Positions 44,223 through 55,448 of a DNA stretch of 64,000 nucleotides are shown here, piece after piece. This DNA is from Dendrolimus kikuchii (Eukaryota; Arthropoda; Insecta; Lepidoptera; Lasiocampidae). The translations under genes and the position numbers were made by a program. Within the stretch, counting starts at the first letter, position 1. Every line of letters starts with the position of its first letter. The notes below the pieces were generated by a model. The model was not told where the DNA came from, ran no database searches, and worked only from the letters and a program-made list of their open reading frames with translations. The stretch lies in the NCBI GenBank assembly GCA_019925095.2, contig CM034388.1, positions 4,362,501-4,426,500 of the forward strand, read 5' to 3'.

Positions 44223-44492
44223 GGTTCCATTAGAGACTCACAACGACCACGTTCACGACCGCGATTTTTCCCGTTCCACTTGCTTACCGGCGTTACAATC
44301 GTAAACCCAAGTGGAACGGTTATTCGACCCACCTCTTGACAATGGTCGTTGTGAGCGTTGTGAACGTTGTGTTATCGAAAATGATGACGTCATTAGTGAC
44401 GTTTTCGCCACGATCACAACGACCGTGGTTGCCTTACGGAACGGCTAACGGAGCATTTTGAACATTTTGGGCTACTAAAGGAACGCGCTGTG
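44223..44492 (-). mobile_element. TIR-2 MITE, copy 2, inverted
   Basis: GGTTCCATTAGAGACTCAC at the left. GATGACGTCATTAGTGACG is inside, and GGGCTACTAAAGGAACGCGC at the right is a changed terminus. It carries about 45 bp not present in copy 1. Confidence 0.65.
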
Positions 44493-44688
44493 CATTTTAT
44501 GTCTCATGTCATTCGGGTGCCTAATGAAGTGCGAAAACACGTAAGAGAAGGGAATAATAATAGCGGTCATATAGGCGGTACCGCCGTTGTGCCGCCGTCA
44601 GTCTGCTATTACGTGAATTTCTGTGTAGGTACATACAACTCGACCAAAATTTCTACAAAATTAACTAATTTTTTTTTAGTTCTGGCAA

Positions 44689-45259
44689 TCTAATATATAA
44701 AATTCTCGTGTCACAGTTTTCGTTGGCATACTCCTCCGAAACGGCTTGACCGATTTTGATGAAATTTTTTGTGCTTATCCGGTATCTATGAGAATCGGCC
44801 AACATCTATTTTTCATCCCCCTAAATGTTAGGGGTAGTCCACCCCTAAATTTATTTTTTATTTTTTAAACAAAATTTTTAATTTCTATTTTTTTATGATA
44901 CAACATACAAAAATACATACAACCCTAAATTTTCACCCCTCTACGATCAACCCCTATTTTTTATTTGTTAATTATAAACTTTAATTTTTTGGTAAGATTT
45001 TTAATCTTATTTTGTCATGACTAAGAATAGATAAATTATATTACTCTTTTAGATTCACAATTAGAACCGGTAGGTGGCGCTGAGATCGGGTTCTGGAATC
45101 CTCCTAATCACCTGGAGCGATTTTGGTGATTTTGTTTTTGTGTGTTTGAGTGGGTACCCAAATGGTTTAGATTCACAATTAGAACCGGTACGTGGCTCTG
45201 GGATCGGGTTCTAGAATTTTATTTTTTAAAGGCAGGATAACGTCTGCCGGGGCCGCTAG
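44689..45259 (+). mobile_element. Hel-1 Helitron
   Basis: TCTAATATATAAAATTCTCG to GCCGGGGCCGCTAG. Best preserved copy of this subfamily, with two modules at about 45065 and 45185. Confidence 0.78.
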
Positions 45260-45600
45260 TATACTATATTATCTCTAGTAAAGGACAGTGAATCGTAAAC
45301 AAAGCGAATGTATCCAAATTACTTTAGTTTTAACGTTGAGCCGAGTCTAAAATCTACAAAAAAATAACTAAATACGCATGTAACAATACCAAATTTTACG
45401 TGAGCAGTGACTTTAAAGTTTACCAAGGATGTTAGTGGGATTTGAAACAAAAATCTACGTTATAATTCGACAATATTTACCAAAGAACATCCGACATGAC
45501 AGGTTTGTAATGGTTAGTTTAGCTTCTTTTAATCAAATAATTGTTCTGTTAACTATCAAGATGTTAAAGCTCTTGCTTACAAAATTATACTTATTATTAT
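45260..45600. other. No feature seen
   Basis: AT-rich; ORF 45429-45629 runs into the LTR and has no domain. Confidence 0.35.
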
Positions 45601-46286
45601 TGTTACGTGCGAGCGGGGTTCGCACTTAGGATTGGAAGGAAACACCAATTTTTAAATAAACGCTTTTATTGACTTACAGAGCCGCACGTAATACCTCTCG
45701 GCAGGGTTGCCCCTATACGCACGACTAACGATGCACTGTTCCGACGATAAGGTGTCTCACTCACAATACCGTCGCTGATATTGCGTAGAACACCTCCTGC
45801 TACTGCCGTGCTCACCTCCGATATTACCGCGTGTAGCTCGCTTCTGGTACGTCTCTCGAACTACGCTACACCCCTCTTTCACTTAACTGTCCACTAAACT
45901 TGTCACTAAATCCACCACTTAACTCGTCACTGTCTTCTATTAAACTGTTCTTCCAACTCTTCCGAAACGCACTTGTCGCTCCGCTGTCTTGAACTGAACT
46001 CAACTCTAAACTGGCCGGTAGGCGCGCCTTACGCTGCTTATATACCCGAAAGATTTTTCTGGATCCCATAATTTCGTTATTCTTTTATTTACTATCTGTC
46101 CCTTTCTAACATCTATCTATCTCTGTCTTTTCCTTTCCGAACTTTCTATTCTAGAACTTTCGTTCATCGTCTATCTCTTTCTAAAATACATCCGTCCTTG
46201 TCTTTTCCTTCCAGAATTTTCTACCTTTTTCTAGAAGTCTTGAGACCGGCTTACGCTGCCAGAAAGTTCTGCCCTCGGTCGCCACA
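45601..46286 (-). mobile_element. Solo LTR (LTR-2)
   Basis: Ends TGTTACGTGC and GTCGCCACA with TTAT on both outer sides (45597-45600 and 46287-46290). On minus it starts TGTGGCGACC. TATA-like GGTATATAAGCAGCG lies near 46040 and CAATAAAAGCG near 45668, in the right order for promoter and polyadenylation signal. No pol sequence nearby, so it is a solo LTR. A 4-bp TSD fits Ty3/Gypsy-type elements. Confidence 0.75.
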
Positions 46287-46966
46287 TTATTAAAGTAAAC
46301 ATCTGTAATATGTTTCAAAATACGCACGTGGTAGATAACTAAAGCAACTTGATACTTGCACGATTTTTGGTGTCATATTACTACTACTACAAAAATTACT
46401 AGTAAGTATCGAAATTACTCTTGACCTAATATTGGAGTTGCTAGAGTTTAGACAAATATGCGAAAGTGGCGCCCCTATTATTTTCTAATTTATTTGATAG
46501 CCACGGCTAAGTTGCTATTTTATATCGACTGATATCGACTCGCTAACTGATTCCTGGTTGTTAAATAAAACCGACAATTCACAAGTTTACGGCTTAGCCG
46601 ACAGCTGTTATCAGTCAATTCGCGAGTCATTTACCCATTAGCCAAATAGCCACCAACTTATTTTTTAGTCGGCTATTGAACCAACATTAACCAGCTAGAT
46701 AAAATTTTGATTGCTTAAAATCGCCATAAATTACTACGAAATCCTAAAAAGTGACCTACATTTCCCTTCATGTTTAATCAAATAGCAAGAAAAGTCTTGA
46801 TTACCTACAACGCTCTCAAGCGGTTTTCACGGATCATTCCGTCTCAGGAAATTCATACATCAAAGTCTAACTAAATGTGTGAAATAATTAATTTTCCCGC
46901 TAATGGAGATTAGGCACATGGAGATTTGCAAGTGTGATAGTTTAAGTTGCGCATTACTTTAACTAA
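46287..46966. other. No gene supported
   Basis: Unique AT-rich DNA. TAGCCACGGCTAAG and CGGCTTAGCCG near 46500-46600 form weak dyads, possibly a decayed MITE. Confidence 0.35.
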
Positions 46967-47175
46967 TCTTAATATACATATATTACGTGTCACGTTGTTT
47001 GTCCGCGATGGACTCCTAAACTATTTGACCGATATTAGTCAAATTCGCACACCGTGTGCAGTTTGATCCGACTTGAAAGATAGGATAGCTTACATTTGGA
47101 CCCGGTAGATGGCGCTGGAATCGGGTTCTAAATTTTATTTCTTCAGGGCAGAACAACGTCTTCCGGGACAGTTAG
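46967..47175 (+). mobile_element. Hel-2 Helitron, first of three in tandem
   Basis: TCTTAATATACATATATTAC to CGGGACAGTTAG (TTAG in place of CTAG). The next element starts at the following base. Confidence 0.8.
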
Positions 47176-47384
47176 TCTTAATATATATAAATTACGTGTC
47201 ACGTTGTTTGTCCGCGATGGACTCCTAAACTACTTGTCCGATTTTAATCAAATTCGCACACCGTGTGCAGTTTGATCCGACTTGAAAGATAGGATAGCTT
47301 ACATTTGGACCCGGTAGGTGGCGCTGGAATCGGGTTCTAAATTTTATTTCTTCAGGGCAGAACAACGTCTGCCGGGACAGTTAG
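47176..47384 (+). mobile_element. Hel-2 Helitron, second of three in tandem
   Basis: TCTTAATATATATAAATTAC to CGGGACAGTTAG. Close copy of the first, including the unusual TTAG end. Confidence 0.8.
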
Positions 47385-47565
47385 TCTATTATATAAAAAT
47401 GAATCGTAGAAATGTATGTACGCGCTTGACTTGCGAACGACTTTACCGATTTTGAGTGGGTCCCCGGATGGTTTAGACTCACAATTGGAACCGGTAGGTG
47501 GCGCTAAGATCGGGTCCTAGATATTTATTTTTCCAGGGCAGGACAACGTCTGCCGGGACCGCTAG
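47385..47565 (+). mobile_element. Hel-1 type Helitron, third in tandem
   Basis: TCTATTATATAAAAATGAATC to GGGACCGCTAG and T. It is of a different subfamily but joined without spacer to the second. Confidence 0.78.
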
Positions 47566-47577
47566 TATACTAAAATA

Positions 47578-47867
47578 ACAGCCCATGAACGTTCCACTGC
47601 TGGTCTCGGGCGCCCCACTATAGGGGTGAATGGACAGTATACCCGCCACGCTTGTCCAAGGCGCCAGGTTTGACATATCGCTTACCTCGATGTGCAGGCT
47701 TAATCACGACGTTTTCCTTCACCGTGGTTGACACGTGGTAATTCTAACAATATGTAGGAACATTAGGTCAGAAAACTGCCGAAGTGGTGCATGCATTCCG
47801 GCCAGCATTCGAACCTGCGCCCTTTAAGTTTGGAACGCGTGGGCTGGTCATTCCGCTAGCACGACTT
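47578..47867 (-). mobile_element. SINE-1, minus strand
   Basis: GTTCCACTGCTGGTCTCGGG to GCATTCGAACCTGCGCCC and GGTCATTCCGCTAGCACG. Confidence 0.75.
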
Positions 47868-47907
47868 TTAACTAATTTTTTTATTGGTCTGCAAACCGTT
47901 TCATAGC

Positions 47908-48218
47908 TTTTTTTTATTGCAGGAGTTCAGCAGACAGGCAGACGGCCCACTTGATGGAAAGCGGTTACCATCGCCTATGGACATTCGTAACACCAAAGGT
48001 GCTACAAATGCTCTGCTGCTCTTTTAAAGGAGACTGGAACCTGGTCACTAATACCAGAACACAACACAAGGTTGTTATGGCGGCATACTCTAGACCAGGG
48101 GTGGTCGCCATCCAGTCGAGCAAATACCCTACCACCTGGCTGTGGGTTGTTTAGTCGCCTCTTACGACAGGCCGCCAGGCCGCAGGAAATTGTATTCTTT
48201 CTCCGTTCCTGCACGGAT
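47908..48218 (-). mobile_element. RP-1, full length
   Basis: TTTTTTATTGCAGGAGTTC to CGTTCCTGCACGGAT. Confidence 0.8.
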
Positions 48219-48772
48219 GAGACTTGAGCTTAGGACTATATTCTGTTTATGCAAACACTTCATGCATACTAACAATCAGTTATTTGCCTACGAACTATGT
48301 ATGTATGGTTGGAGTGGTAAAAACAAAATATAAGTAGCTGTGAGAAAGTTAAGAGGATTTGAACAAAATCTTGATTCGTTTCTTAATAGATGGAGCAGAG
48401 TCGGTAAATATGTCGACCTTTGTATGTACGGAATGACTATAGTTCATCATCCTGTATAGGCGAGAATGTTGACTTATATTAATTCTTACTTGTGGTAAAT
48501 TAAACTGATATCTTCTTGGAGGTAAGTATAACATTGTGCTGGCCTAGATACATGGTGTAAATGGACAAAGTGGACGAAGCACTATGCTTCCACTTTTAAT
48601 ATAATATACGCACTGATGAGAAGTGAAATTCTTTACCGTAGTCTGTTTTCCCTGAAACATATTATATAATTTAGGTGTCTTCGAGTCATAAATAGGTAAT
48701 CTTCTAGGTAAGCATGCTCGACTTCGGGTGCATTGTCGGTGAAATGCGAACCTATATAACATATGAAGACAC
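48219..48772. other. No gene supported
   Basis: Unique sequence; the minus ORFs at 48349 and 48544 show no domain. Confidence 0.35.
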
Positions 48773-48914
48773 TCCCCCCCCCCCCCTCCACCCTTGTTTG
48801 CCGCTCTCTAAACAGAGACTGGAGCCTGGTCTCTAATGCCACTTATGGCGACAAAGACTAGATCAGGGGTGGTAGCCACCCATGCGGGGATTACCCCACC
48901 ACCTGGCTGTGGGC
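48773..48914 (-). mobile_element. RP-1 fragment after a C-run
   Basis: A run of about 14 C (48773-48786) precedes GACTGGAGCCTGGTCTC and ACCCCACCACCTGGCTGTGGG, a diverged middle part of RP-1. Confidence 0.6.
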
Positions 48915-48916
48915 TG

Positions 48917-48962
48917 AAAAACCTGCGAAGTACCATAATCATATGGTACTTTGCAGGTTTTT
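48917..48962. repeat. 20-bp-stem hairpin
   Basis: AAAAACCTGCGAAGTACCAT pairs with ATGGTACTTTGCAGGTTTTT, one mismatch, six-base loop. May be a chance palindrome or MITE core. Confidence 0.7.
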
Positions 48963-49279
48963 CTTGTGTCGTTTTACTTTGGTAATGTTCTTATCAAATA
49001 ATAACACTACTATCTAATATAATTCAATAGATAAAATAATAGAAGCATTTCATCTGTTATTCACAATTATGTAAATATGGGATTACCGGATTATTCTCTT
49101 TTGCCGTTTTATCTCTTGTTCGAGATATTCTTTTAAATAAAAAATAAATGGAGGAAAGTTCGTAGCACTTTTTAAAGAGTTCTATTAAAGATCGGTCGAG
49201 TGCTTGTTCACGTAACCGCGCGGGCGCGGTGGCGGACCCGGTCGCGGAATATCAAACACGTGATATATTTAATTAAAAC
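48963..49279. other. No feature seen
   Basis: AT-rich with a GC-rich patch GCGCGGGCGCGGTGGCGG near 49217. Confidence 0.35.
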
Positions 49280-49370
49280 TGCTTTTTAACGGTTTTAAGC
49301 ACGGCATTATATTTTTATTTCAAATTTTCAAACTCACATAAAATGCCGCGCTTAAAACCGTTCAAACATA
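49280..49370. mobile_element. TIR-1 minimal palindromic derivative
   Basis: TTAACGGTTTTAAGCACGGC and GCCGCGCTTAAAACCGTT lie about 40 bp apart, the same termini as 10992-11398 with almost no interior. Confidence 0.6.
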
Positions 49371-49880
49371 GTGTTAATTATGTGTACTAGTTATATTATT
49401 AAAGTGTTCAAGTAAATAACGTTTGGCGAAAATTCGAAATATGTAATTCAATTTGCAAAAAATATAAATAGTATAATTTTATTTTATTTAAGGATCACCA
49501 CCAGTTTTTTAAATAAATTCAAGTACAACGATAAGCAATAATAAAATTAAAGTTTAACATTATAAATTAAAAACTACATGAAGGTGAACACGGCTAGCAC
49601 TGTAATATCTTCACAGTTATCATTAAGTTAAATAAAAATATGTTAGTTAAGTCTAAACAAAACTACAAATTGTTCAATTTCAAACTGATCCACTGCAGAA
49701 TATATTTTTTTTTACTAAAAAGTCATGTACAATATTTAAGATTACAAAGGGTTAAAATATATATCCAAAAAATATTAATTAATTAAATTAAACAGCTGCT
49801 GTATTGATTTCTTATCCTTTAATATATGGACATGTACGATTCTTTGTATCTACCTTATATGCTATAATAAGATGATATGC
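49371..49880. other. AT-rich, nothing recognised
   Basis: No shared repeats and no coding signal. Confidence 0.4.
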
Positions 49881-49999
49881 TTTTTTTTGTAGCCTGAAGT
49901 AGGCAAACAGGGCGACGCTACACCTGATGGATAGTGGTTACCGTCGCCTGTAGACGTTTGAAACACCAGCGGTGTCGCCAACGCGTTGCTGACCTTTAA
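49881..49999 (-). mobile_element. RP-1, diverged tail half
   Basis: GATGGATAGTGGTTACCGTC, TTTGAAACACCAGCGG and GCGTTGCTGACCTTTA resemble RP-1. Confidence 0.5.
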
Positions 50000-50687
50000 G
50001 AAATGTTATAATATATAAGCTATGTCCATATCAAATGCAAAACGCCCAATGTGAAAACAATCTCGCCCGAATACGTGAACAAGCACTTACTGATATAAAA
50101 ATTTATGTTTCACGCGATCGTCAAGTTTCGTCAATGCAGTTTTCTTTTTATTTCCATGGCAGTTGTTAAAACCGGGTATTGATCGGTTTTTGGCCTTTGC
50201 ATAACTTTCTTACTGTCCCGTAGATATTTTTGTATTTATTTTGAAATCACAAACAGATATTTTATGATTTTAATTTTATTAGTATAAATTAAAAACAACA
50301 TAAAGGTAACACTTAAACTTATACGCGATACTATTAAGTTAACCGGAAATAATTAAGTTAACGGTGCTTCAACCCGTCGTATATACTAAACGAGCAAACA
50401 TCATCCCCATAACCCCTTGGGTTGGAACTTGATGATAACTCTTGGCTTGTATTTTCAAAGTAGGGTTGAGAAATGAAAAGAAGGATTGCGTTTGTATTGA
50501 GCTTTCAAAGCGCCACAATTTTTTTTATAGTTATGGCTTTGTTTTGTTCCTACATTTACCTAATGACTGGTTATCATCATTCTTATGTTATATCTCGGTT
50601 ATATTCGGAGGTTATTTTTCAAGATCATACTACACGATTACGTAACTGCAAAAAAAATCTGTGTACTGGAAAAGGACTGTGACATAT

Positions 50688-50690
<3 letters not shown>
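50000..50690. other. No gene supported
   Basis: ORFs at 50442 and 50473 are overlapping AT-rich frames without domains. Confidence 0.35.

Positions 50691-50758
<68 letters not shown>
50691..50758. repeat. (TA)n microsatellite, about 68 bp
   Basis: Pure tract just upstream of an RTE insertion. Confidence 0.95.
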
Positions 50759-50766
<8 letters not shown>

Positions 50767-50777
50767 TATATAGACAT

Positions 50778-50983
50778 ACAATGCAAAAGTGGATGGATGC
50801 AGAAGTCGTGGAAGGCCACGACACACCTTCCATGATCAAATTGATCGTGTACTAGCAGAAGGTGATCTCAGGAGCCTTAAGAACAGACGACCGTGCATGA
50901 CAAGGGTTATGAATAAGCCTAAATGGCGCTCTGTTGTTCGTGCCGACCCCGCAAGGGAACTGGCGTGAAGTTATGTATGTATG
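50778..50983 (+). mobile_element. RTE-like LINE 3' fragment with 11-bp TSD
   Basis: ACAATGCAAAAGTGGATGG to (ATGT)n, flanked by perfect TATATAGACAT at 50767-50777 and 50984-50994. A 17-codon segment is deleted (GGGTTATGAATAAGCC). Confidence 0.85.
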
Positions 50984-51162
50984 TATATAGACATGAACAT
51001 TTTAAAAGGGTTCCCTTTGTACCACAACAGTTACGAAACCCTAAAAATATAAATTCAAAAGGAAATATTTATCTAGAATTACCTACAATGTCAATATACC
51101 AATACAACAACAAAAAAAATATGGAGATGGCATTCTAAATTTGTTCTAGCTCAGCAGATTTA

Positions 51163-51472
51163 TCCGTGCAGGAACGGAGAAATAATACAATTTCCTACGG
51201 CCGGGCGGCCTGTCGTAAGAAGCGACAAAACAAACCACAGCCAGGTGGTAGGGTATGTGCCCGACTGGATGGCTACCACCCCTGGTCTAGAGTATGCCGA
51301 CATAACAACCTTGAGTTGTGTTCCGGCATTAGTGACCAGGTTCCAGTCTCCCTTAAGAGAGGAGCAGCGCATTTGTAGCACCTTTGGTGTTGCAAATGTC
51401 CATAGGCGATGGTAACCGCTTTCCATCAAGTGGGCCGTCTGCATGTCTGCTCAACTCATACAATAAAAAAAA
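51163..51472 (+). mobile_element. RP-1, full length
   Basis: ATCCGTGCAGGAACGGAG to CTCATACAATAAAAAAAAA. Confidence 0.8.
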
Positions 51473-52149
51473 ATTGCTTTCGATTCAACCAGCGCTGGTC
51501 TTCCTCTAGGGCCATTACCGTGACATAAAGACGCAAATAATGCAAGAAAAGACGAAAAATAATACAACTACTTCTACTACAATAAAATGTAAATGTAGGG
51601 CATAGCTATAAATAATATTTTAGAATGTGCCAACCCTATCACGTTAGTACTTCCAAACAGCCATGCAGAACCCTAAATAGTCTGAGCATTAAATACGGCT
51701 ACAGTAATTGTACGAACAGCCGAATGTACACGAAAATAGCCGACGGCGCCCGAAGCAAAATCAATATGGCGGACTAGCGTCCACACATCAATTTGTCTGT
51801 ATGAATTTTTAGCATAATTGTTTTTGCCTTTTTAGTTTATTGTATTGCTCTATTAAATATTATTAGACGTTGTAATCTCATCTTAGTAAATTTAAACAAA
51901 AAAGGAAATAAATATAAGTACATATCTATTTCAGTAGAGTAGTAGCCTTTGACAAATCGGCACAAAAGATGATACAGTAAGTAAGTGAACCTCAAGCTGT
52001 AATTTAAGCAAAGAAGAAAAAATATGAGTACATATATGTTTCAATAGAAAACATGCTTTTAAGAAATCGAGACAAAAGAATGCTTTGAACACAACTGGGA
52101 TTTAGAGCCCGGTTGATGATAATACGGAGTTTTATATAATAAGATTGTG
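51473..52149. other. Unique sequence with a weak direct repeat
   Basis: ATAAGTACATATCTATTTCAG (51914) and ATGAGTACATATATGTTTCA (52024) start two diverged units about 110 bp apart. No gene. Confidence 0.4.
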
Positions 52150-53110
52150 GATATGTTTCCAGTTAATAAGCTTTTAGAACTGATTAATAGGCAAAACGTT
52201 TTTAGAGCTAGTTTTGTTTACTAAGCTTTTAGATCTGGTTTTATTTATTAAGCTTTTAGGCTTTTGGTAATAAGCTTTTAAGTAGAGTTTTAGTTAATAA
52301 TCTTATAGACCGAGTGTTAGTTAATAAGCTTTTAAATCGAGTTTTAGTTAATAATCTTATAGACCGACTATTAGTTAATAATCTTTTAGATCGAGTTTTA
52401 GTTAATAAGTTTACAGACCGAGTATTAATTAATAATCTTTTAGATCGACTTTTTGTTAATAAACTTTTAGTCCGTGTGTTTTTTTAATAAGCTTATAAAC
52501 CGAGTATTAGTTAATAATTTTTTAGATCGAGATTTATTTTATAATCTTACAGACCGAGTATTAATTAAGTATCTTTTAGATCGAGTTTTTGTTAATATTT
52601 TTTTAGTCCGAGTGTTTTTTTAATAAACTTTTAAATCGAGTTTTAGTTAATAAGCGTATAAACCGAGTATTAATTAGTTAATAATCTTTTAGATCGAGTT
52701 TTAGTTAATAAGCTTACAGACCGAGTATTAATTAATAATCTTTTAGATCGAGTTTTTGTTAATATGTTTTTAGTTCGAGTGTTTTTTTAATAAACTTTTA
52801 AATCGAGTTTTAGTTAATAAGCGTATAAACCGAGTATTAATTAATTAATAATCTTTTAGATCGAGTTTTAGTTAATAAGCTTACAGACCGAGTATTAATT
52901 AATAATCTTTTAGATCGAGATTTTGTTAATATGTTTTTAGTTCGAGTGTTTTTTTAATACACTTTTAAATCGAGTTTTAGTTAATAAGCGTATAAACTGA
53001 GTATTAATTAGTTAATAATCTTTTAGATCGACTTTTAGTTAATAAGCTGTTTAACTAAGTTTTAGTTAACACATTATTAAACCAAGTTTTAGTAAACAAG
53101 TTTTAGATCT
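52150..53110 (+). repeat. Minisatellite with 27-28-bp units and 167-bp higher-order period
   Basis: The unit resembles GAGTTTTAGTTAATAAGCTT followed by a variable TATAGACC or TTAGATC. The first part is irregular. From 52631 a six-unit block repeats: TTAAATCGAG plus AAGCGTATAAAC recurs at 52631, 52798 and 52965, exactly 167 bp apart twice. Outer units are more diverged than inner ones. No coding. Confidence 0.88.
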
Positions 53111-53352
53111 GGTATTACTATATTAGTACCGTCTTGCACACAACAAAACCTACCCACAGAGCTTTAAGCAGTAAAATTGTTATCGCATAAAAACTTTTCC
53201 TGTACACAATGTTTGTACAGCCCAGACGCGCCATTTCATCGGAGCATAACAGAAAGCGTAAATATTTTACTGTTTCTTTTGCGTATTAAATCGTTGGCTT
53301 TCTTTTGTTATATAAATATTGCGGTAATCTAGTATATCTAATAAATTATTAT

Positions 53353-53695
53353 ATACATACATAACTTCACGCCAGTTCCCTTGCGGGGTAGGCACGAACA
53401 ACAGAGCGCCATTTAGGCCCATTTTTACACACCTCACTTGCTTCTTTGACATTCATAACTCTTGTCATGCACGCTCGTCTGTTCTTAGGGCTCCTGACAT
53501 CACCATCAGCTAGTACACGATCAATTTGATCATGGAAGGTGTGTCGTGGCCTTCCACGACTTCTGCATCCATCCAATTTTGCATTGTATATCTGTTTAGT
53601 CATTCTTTCATCATGCATTCTTTCCACATGCACGAACCACCGGAGCATTCCTTTCCTTACCTTCGCCCCGACACTTTCTTTCAGACCAACTCTCT
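53353..53695 (-). pseudogene. RTE-like LINE 3' fragment, about 93 codons
   Basis: The minus frame MLRWFVHVERMHDERM, GRPRHTFHDQ, AYPARELA, stop, (ATGT)n. RWFGH has become RWFVH. Confidence 0.83.
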
Positions 53696-53854
53696 TATAT
53701 TATTAATATTTTCTCCTTTTTCGTTAAAAAAGGGTAAATTCTATGACGCGGGCCGCAGTCAAGCGCCATAGCTTAAATCAGTAGGGTATATGAGAGTTAT
53801 TGGTAATTCGAGCAGAGGTTAAGAATTTTTTGTTAATTCTACAGGTATTTTTTT

Positions 53855-54166
53855 TTATTTTTTATTGCTGGACTTCAGCAGACAGGCAGACGGCCCACTC
53901 GATGGAAAGCGGTTACCATCGCCTATGGACATTTGCAACACCAAAGGTGCTACAAACGCGCTGCTGCTCTCTTAAGGGAAACTGGAACCTGGTCACTAAT
54001 GCCGGAACACAACTCAAGGTTGTTATGGCGACATACGTTAGACCAGGGGTGGTAGCCATCCAGTCGGGCAAATGCCCTACCACCTGGCTGTGGCTTGTTT
54101 TGTCGCCTCTTACGACGGGCCGCCCGGCCGCAGGAAATTGTATTCTTTCTCCGTTCCTGCACGGAT
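53855..54166 (-). mobile_element. RP-1, full length
   Basis: TTTTATTGCTGGACTTCAGC to CGTTCCTGCACGGAT. AGGTATTTT occurs beside both ends (about 53843 and 54172), a possible 9-bp TSD a few bases off the 5' end. Confidence 0.8.
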
Positions 54167-54330
54167 ACATTAGGTATTTTAAGGTATTTAAAATTCTTGC
54201 TTTTCGGATAAGTGTGAGTGTATGTGGTGGGGCATCCAGAATTTATTAAGTTTTGCGTAATTACTTTAGGAATGACACCGGTTGTGGATATGATAATTGA
54301 TATAATATAGACTACATTGACTTTCCATTA

Positions 54331-55110
54331 TCTATACTAATATTATAAAGCTGAAGAGTTTGTTTGTTTGTTTAAACGCGCTAATCTCAGGAACCGCTGG
54401 TCCGATTTGAAAAATTCTTTCAGTGTTGAATAGTACATTTATCGAGGAAGGCTATAGGCTATATTATATTTTCAAAAAAATTAGGGATCCTTACTAAAAG
54501 GCCAATAATGTTACCCAAGGTGTAAAAAAATGACCCGAAAAAATCCTTAGACGGCGTGCGCTGCGAAAACTATTGATTATAGAACAAAACAATGTAGTAC
54601 CACTTTGCAGAAGGTATAATTGTCTACAAAAAATATAGCGTAACCATATGTCTAACTATTGTAGTTATCTCACAATAAGTGTTTTCTTTTATTTTTTTAA
54701 ATAATTAAAATGCCGTCGCTTCAAAACCTCTTTATTTTGTACCTTGGTATTAATCCTTATCAAAATAAATTACTTCATATTCAAGAAGAATTCAACACCT
54801 TTCTAGAACCTTTTGAATTATTCAATTCGGACGTTTCATTCAAAAGATATCGCGATATTTAAAATGCAAGTATTAGTGTTGTAGCCAAATATACTAATAT
54901 TGATTGATTGATTGAACGCGCTAATCTCAGAAACTACTGGTTTGATTTGAAAAATTCTTTCAGTGTTGGATAGCCCATTTATCGAGGAAGGCTTTAGGCT
55001 ATATATCATCACGCTAAGACCAATAGGAGCGGAGCACCAATGAAGAATGTTTCAAAATCGGAGGGTTTTGAAAGCAAATTCCACGCGGACGACGTCGCGG
55101 GCACAGCTAG
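54331..55110 (+). mobile_element. Hel-5 Helitron, full length
   Basis: TCTATACTAATATTATAAAG after A; ends GACGTCGCGGGCACAGCTAG before T, with the palindrome CGACGTCG close to the end. The head phrase AACGCGCTAATCTCAG occurs at about 54376 and again at about 54914, so the element holds a second, internal head. No Rep/Hel gene. Confidence 0.8.
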
Positions 55111-55228
55111 TTATTATATATTTTTACTAGTTGTTATTTATTCTAACTTATAATAATAATGATTGAAAACATGAATAAACTAAGATGATATTTTACAGTA
55201 AGTAGATAAAAAATGACAGTTTCTGTCG

Positions 55229-55448
55229 TTGAGCCTTTGCCGGTCTAGCTCACTGCAACGCAGAAGTTCTGGGTTCGATTCCTGGTGTGGTAAATTTCAA
55301 AAGCGAATTTTCTCCATTATTTACTATGGTCTAGGTGTCTGGGATCGGCCCGAGCGTAGTCCGTTATATTTATTACCCATAACACAAGCGTAATTTACTT
55401 AATTTGGGTATATACAATATGTGTGTTTGTCTGCCGATTATTATTATA
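55229..55448 (+). mobile_element. SINE-2, plus strand
   Basis: GTTCTGGGTTCGATTCCTGG (B box) to CTGCCGATTATTATTATAAG. The A-box region is changed (CGGTCTAGCTCACTGC). Confidence 0.7.

Noticed and set aside
52150..53110. CRISPR-like array
   Set aside because: Units are contiguous degenerate minisatellite repeats without unique spacers, in a eukaryotic context.
53800..54249. 149-codon plus ORF
   Set aside because: It is the antisense-side frame of a full-length RP-1; similar frames recur in other copies.
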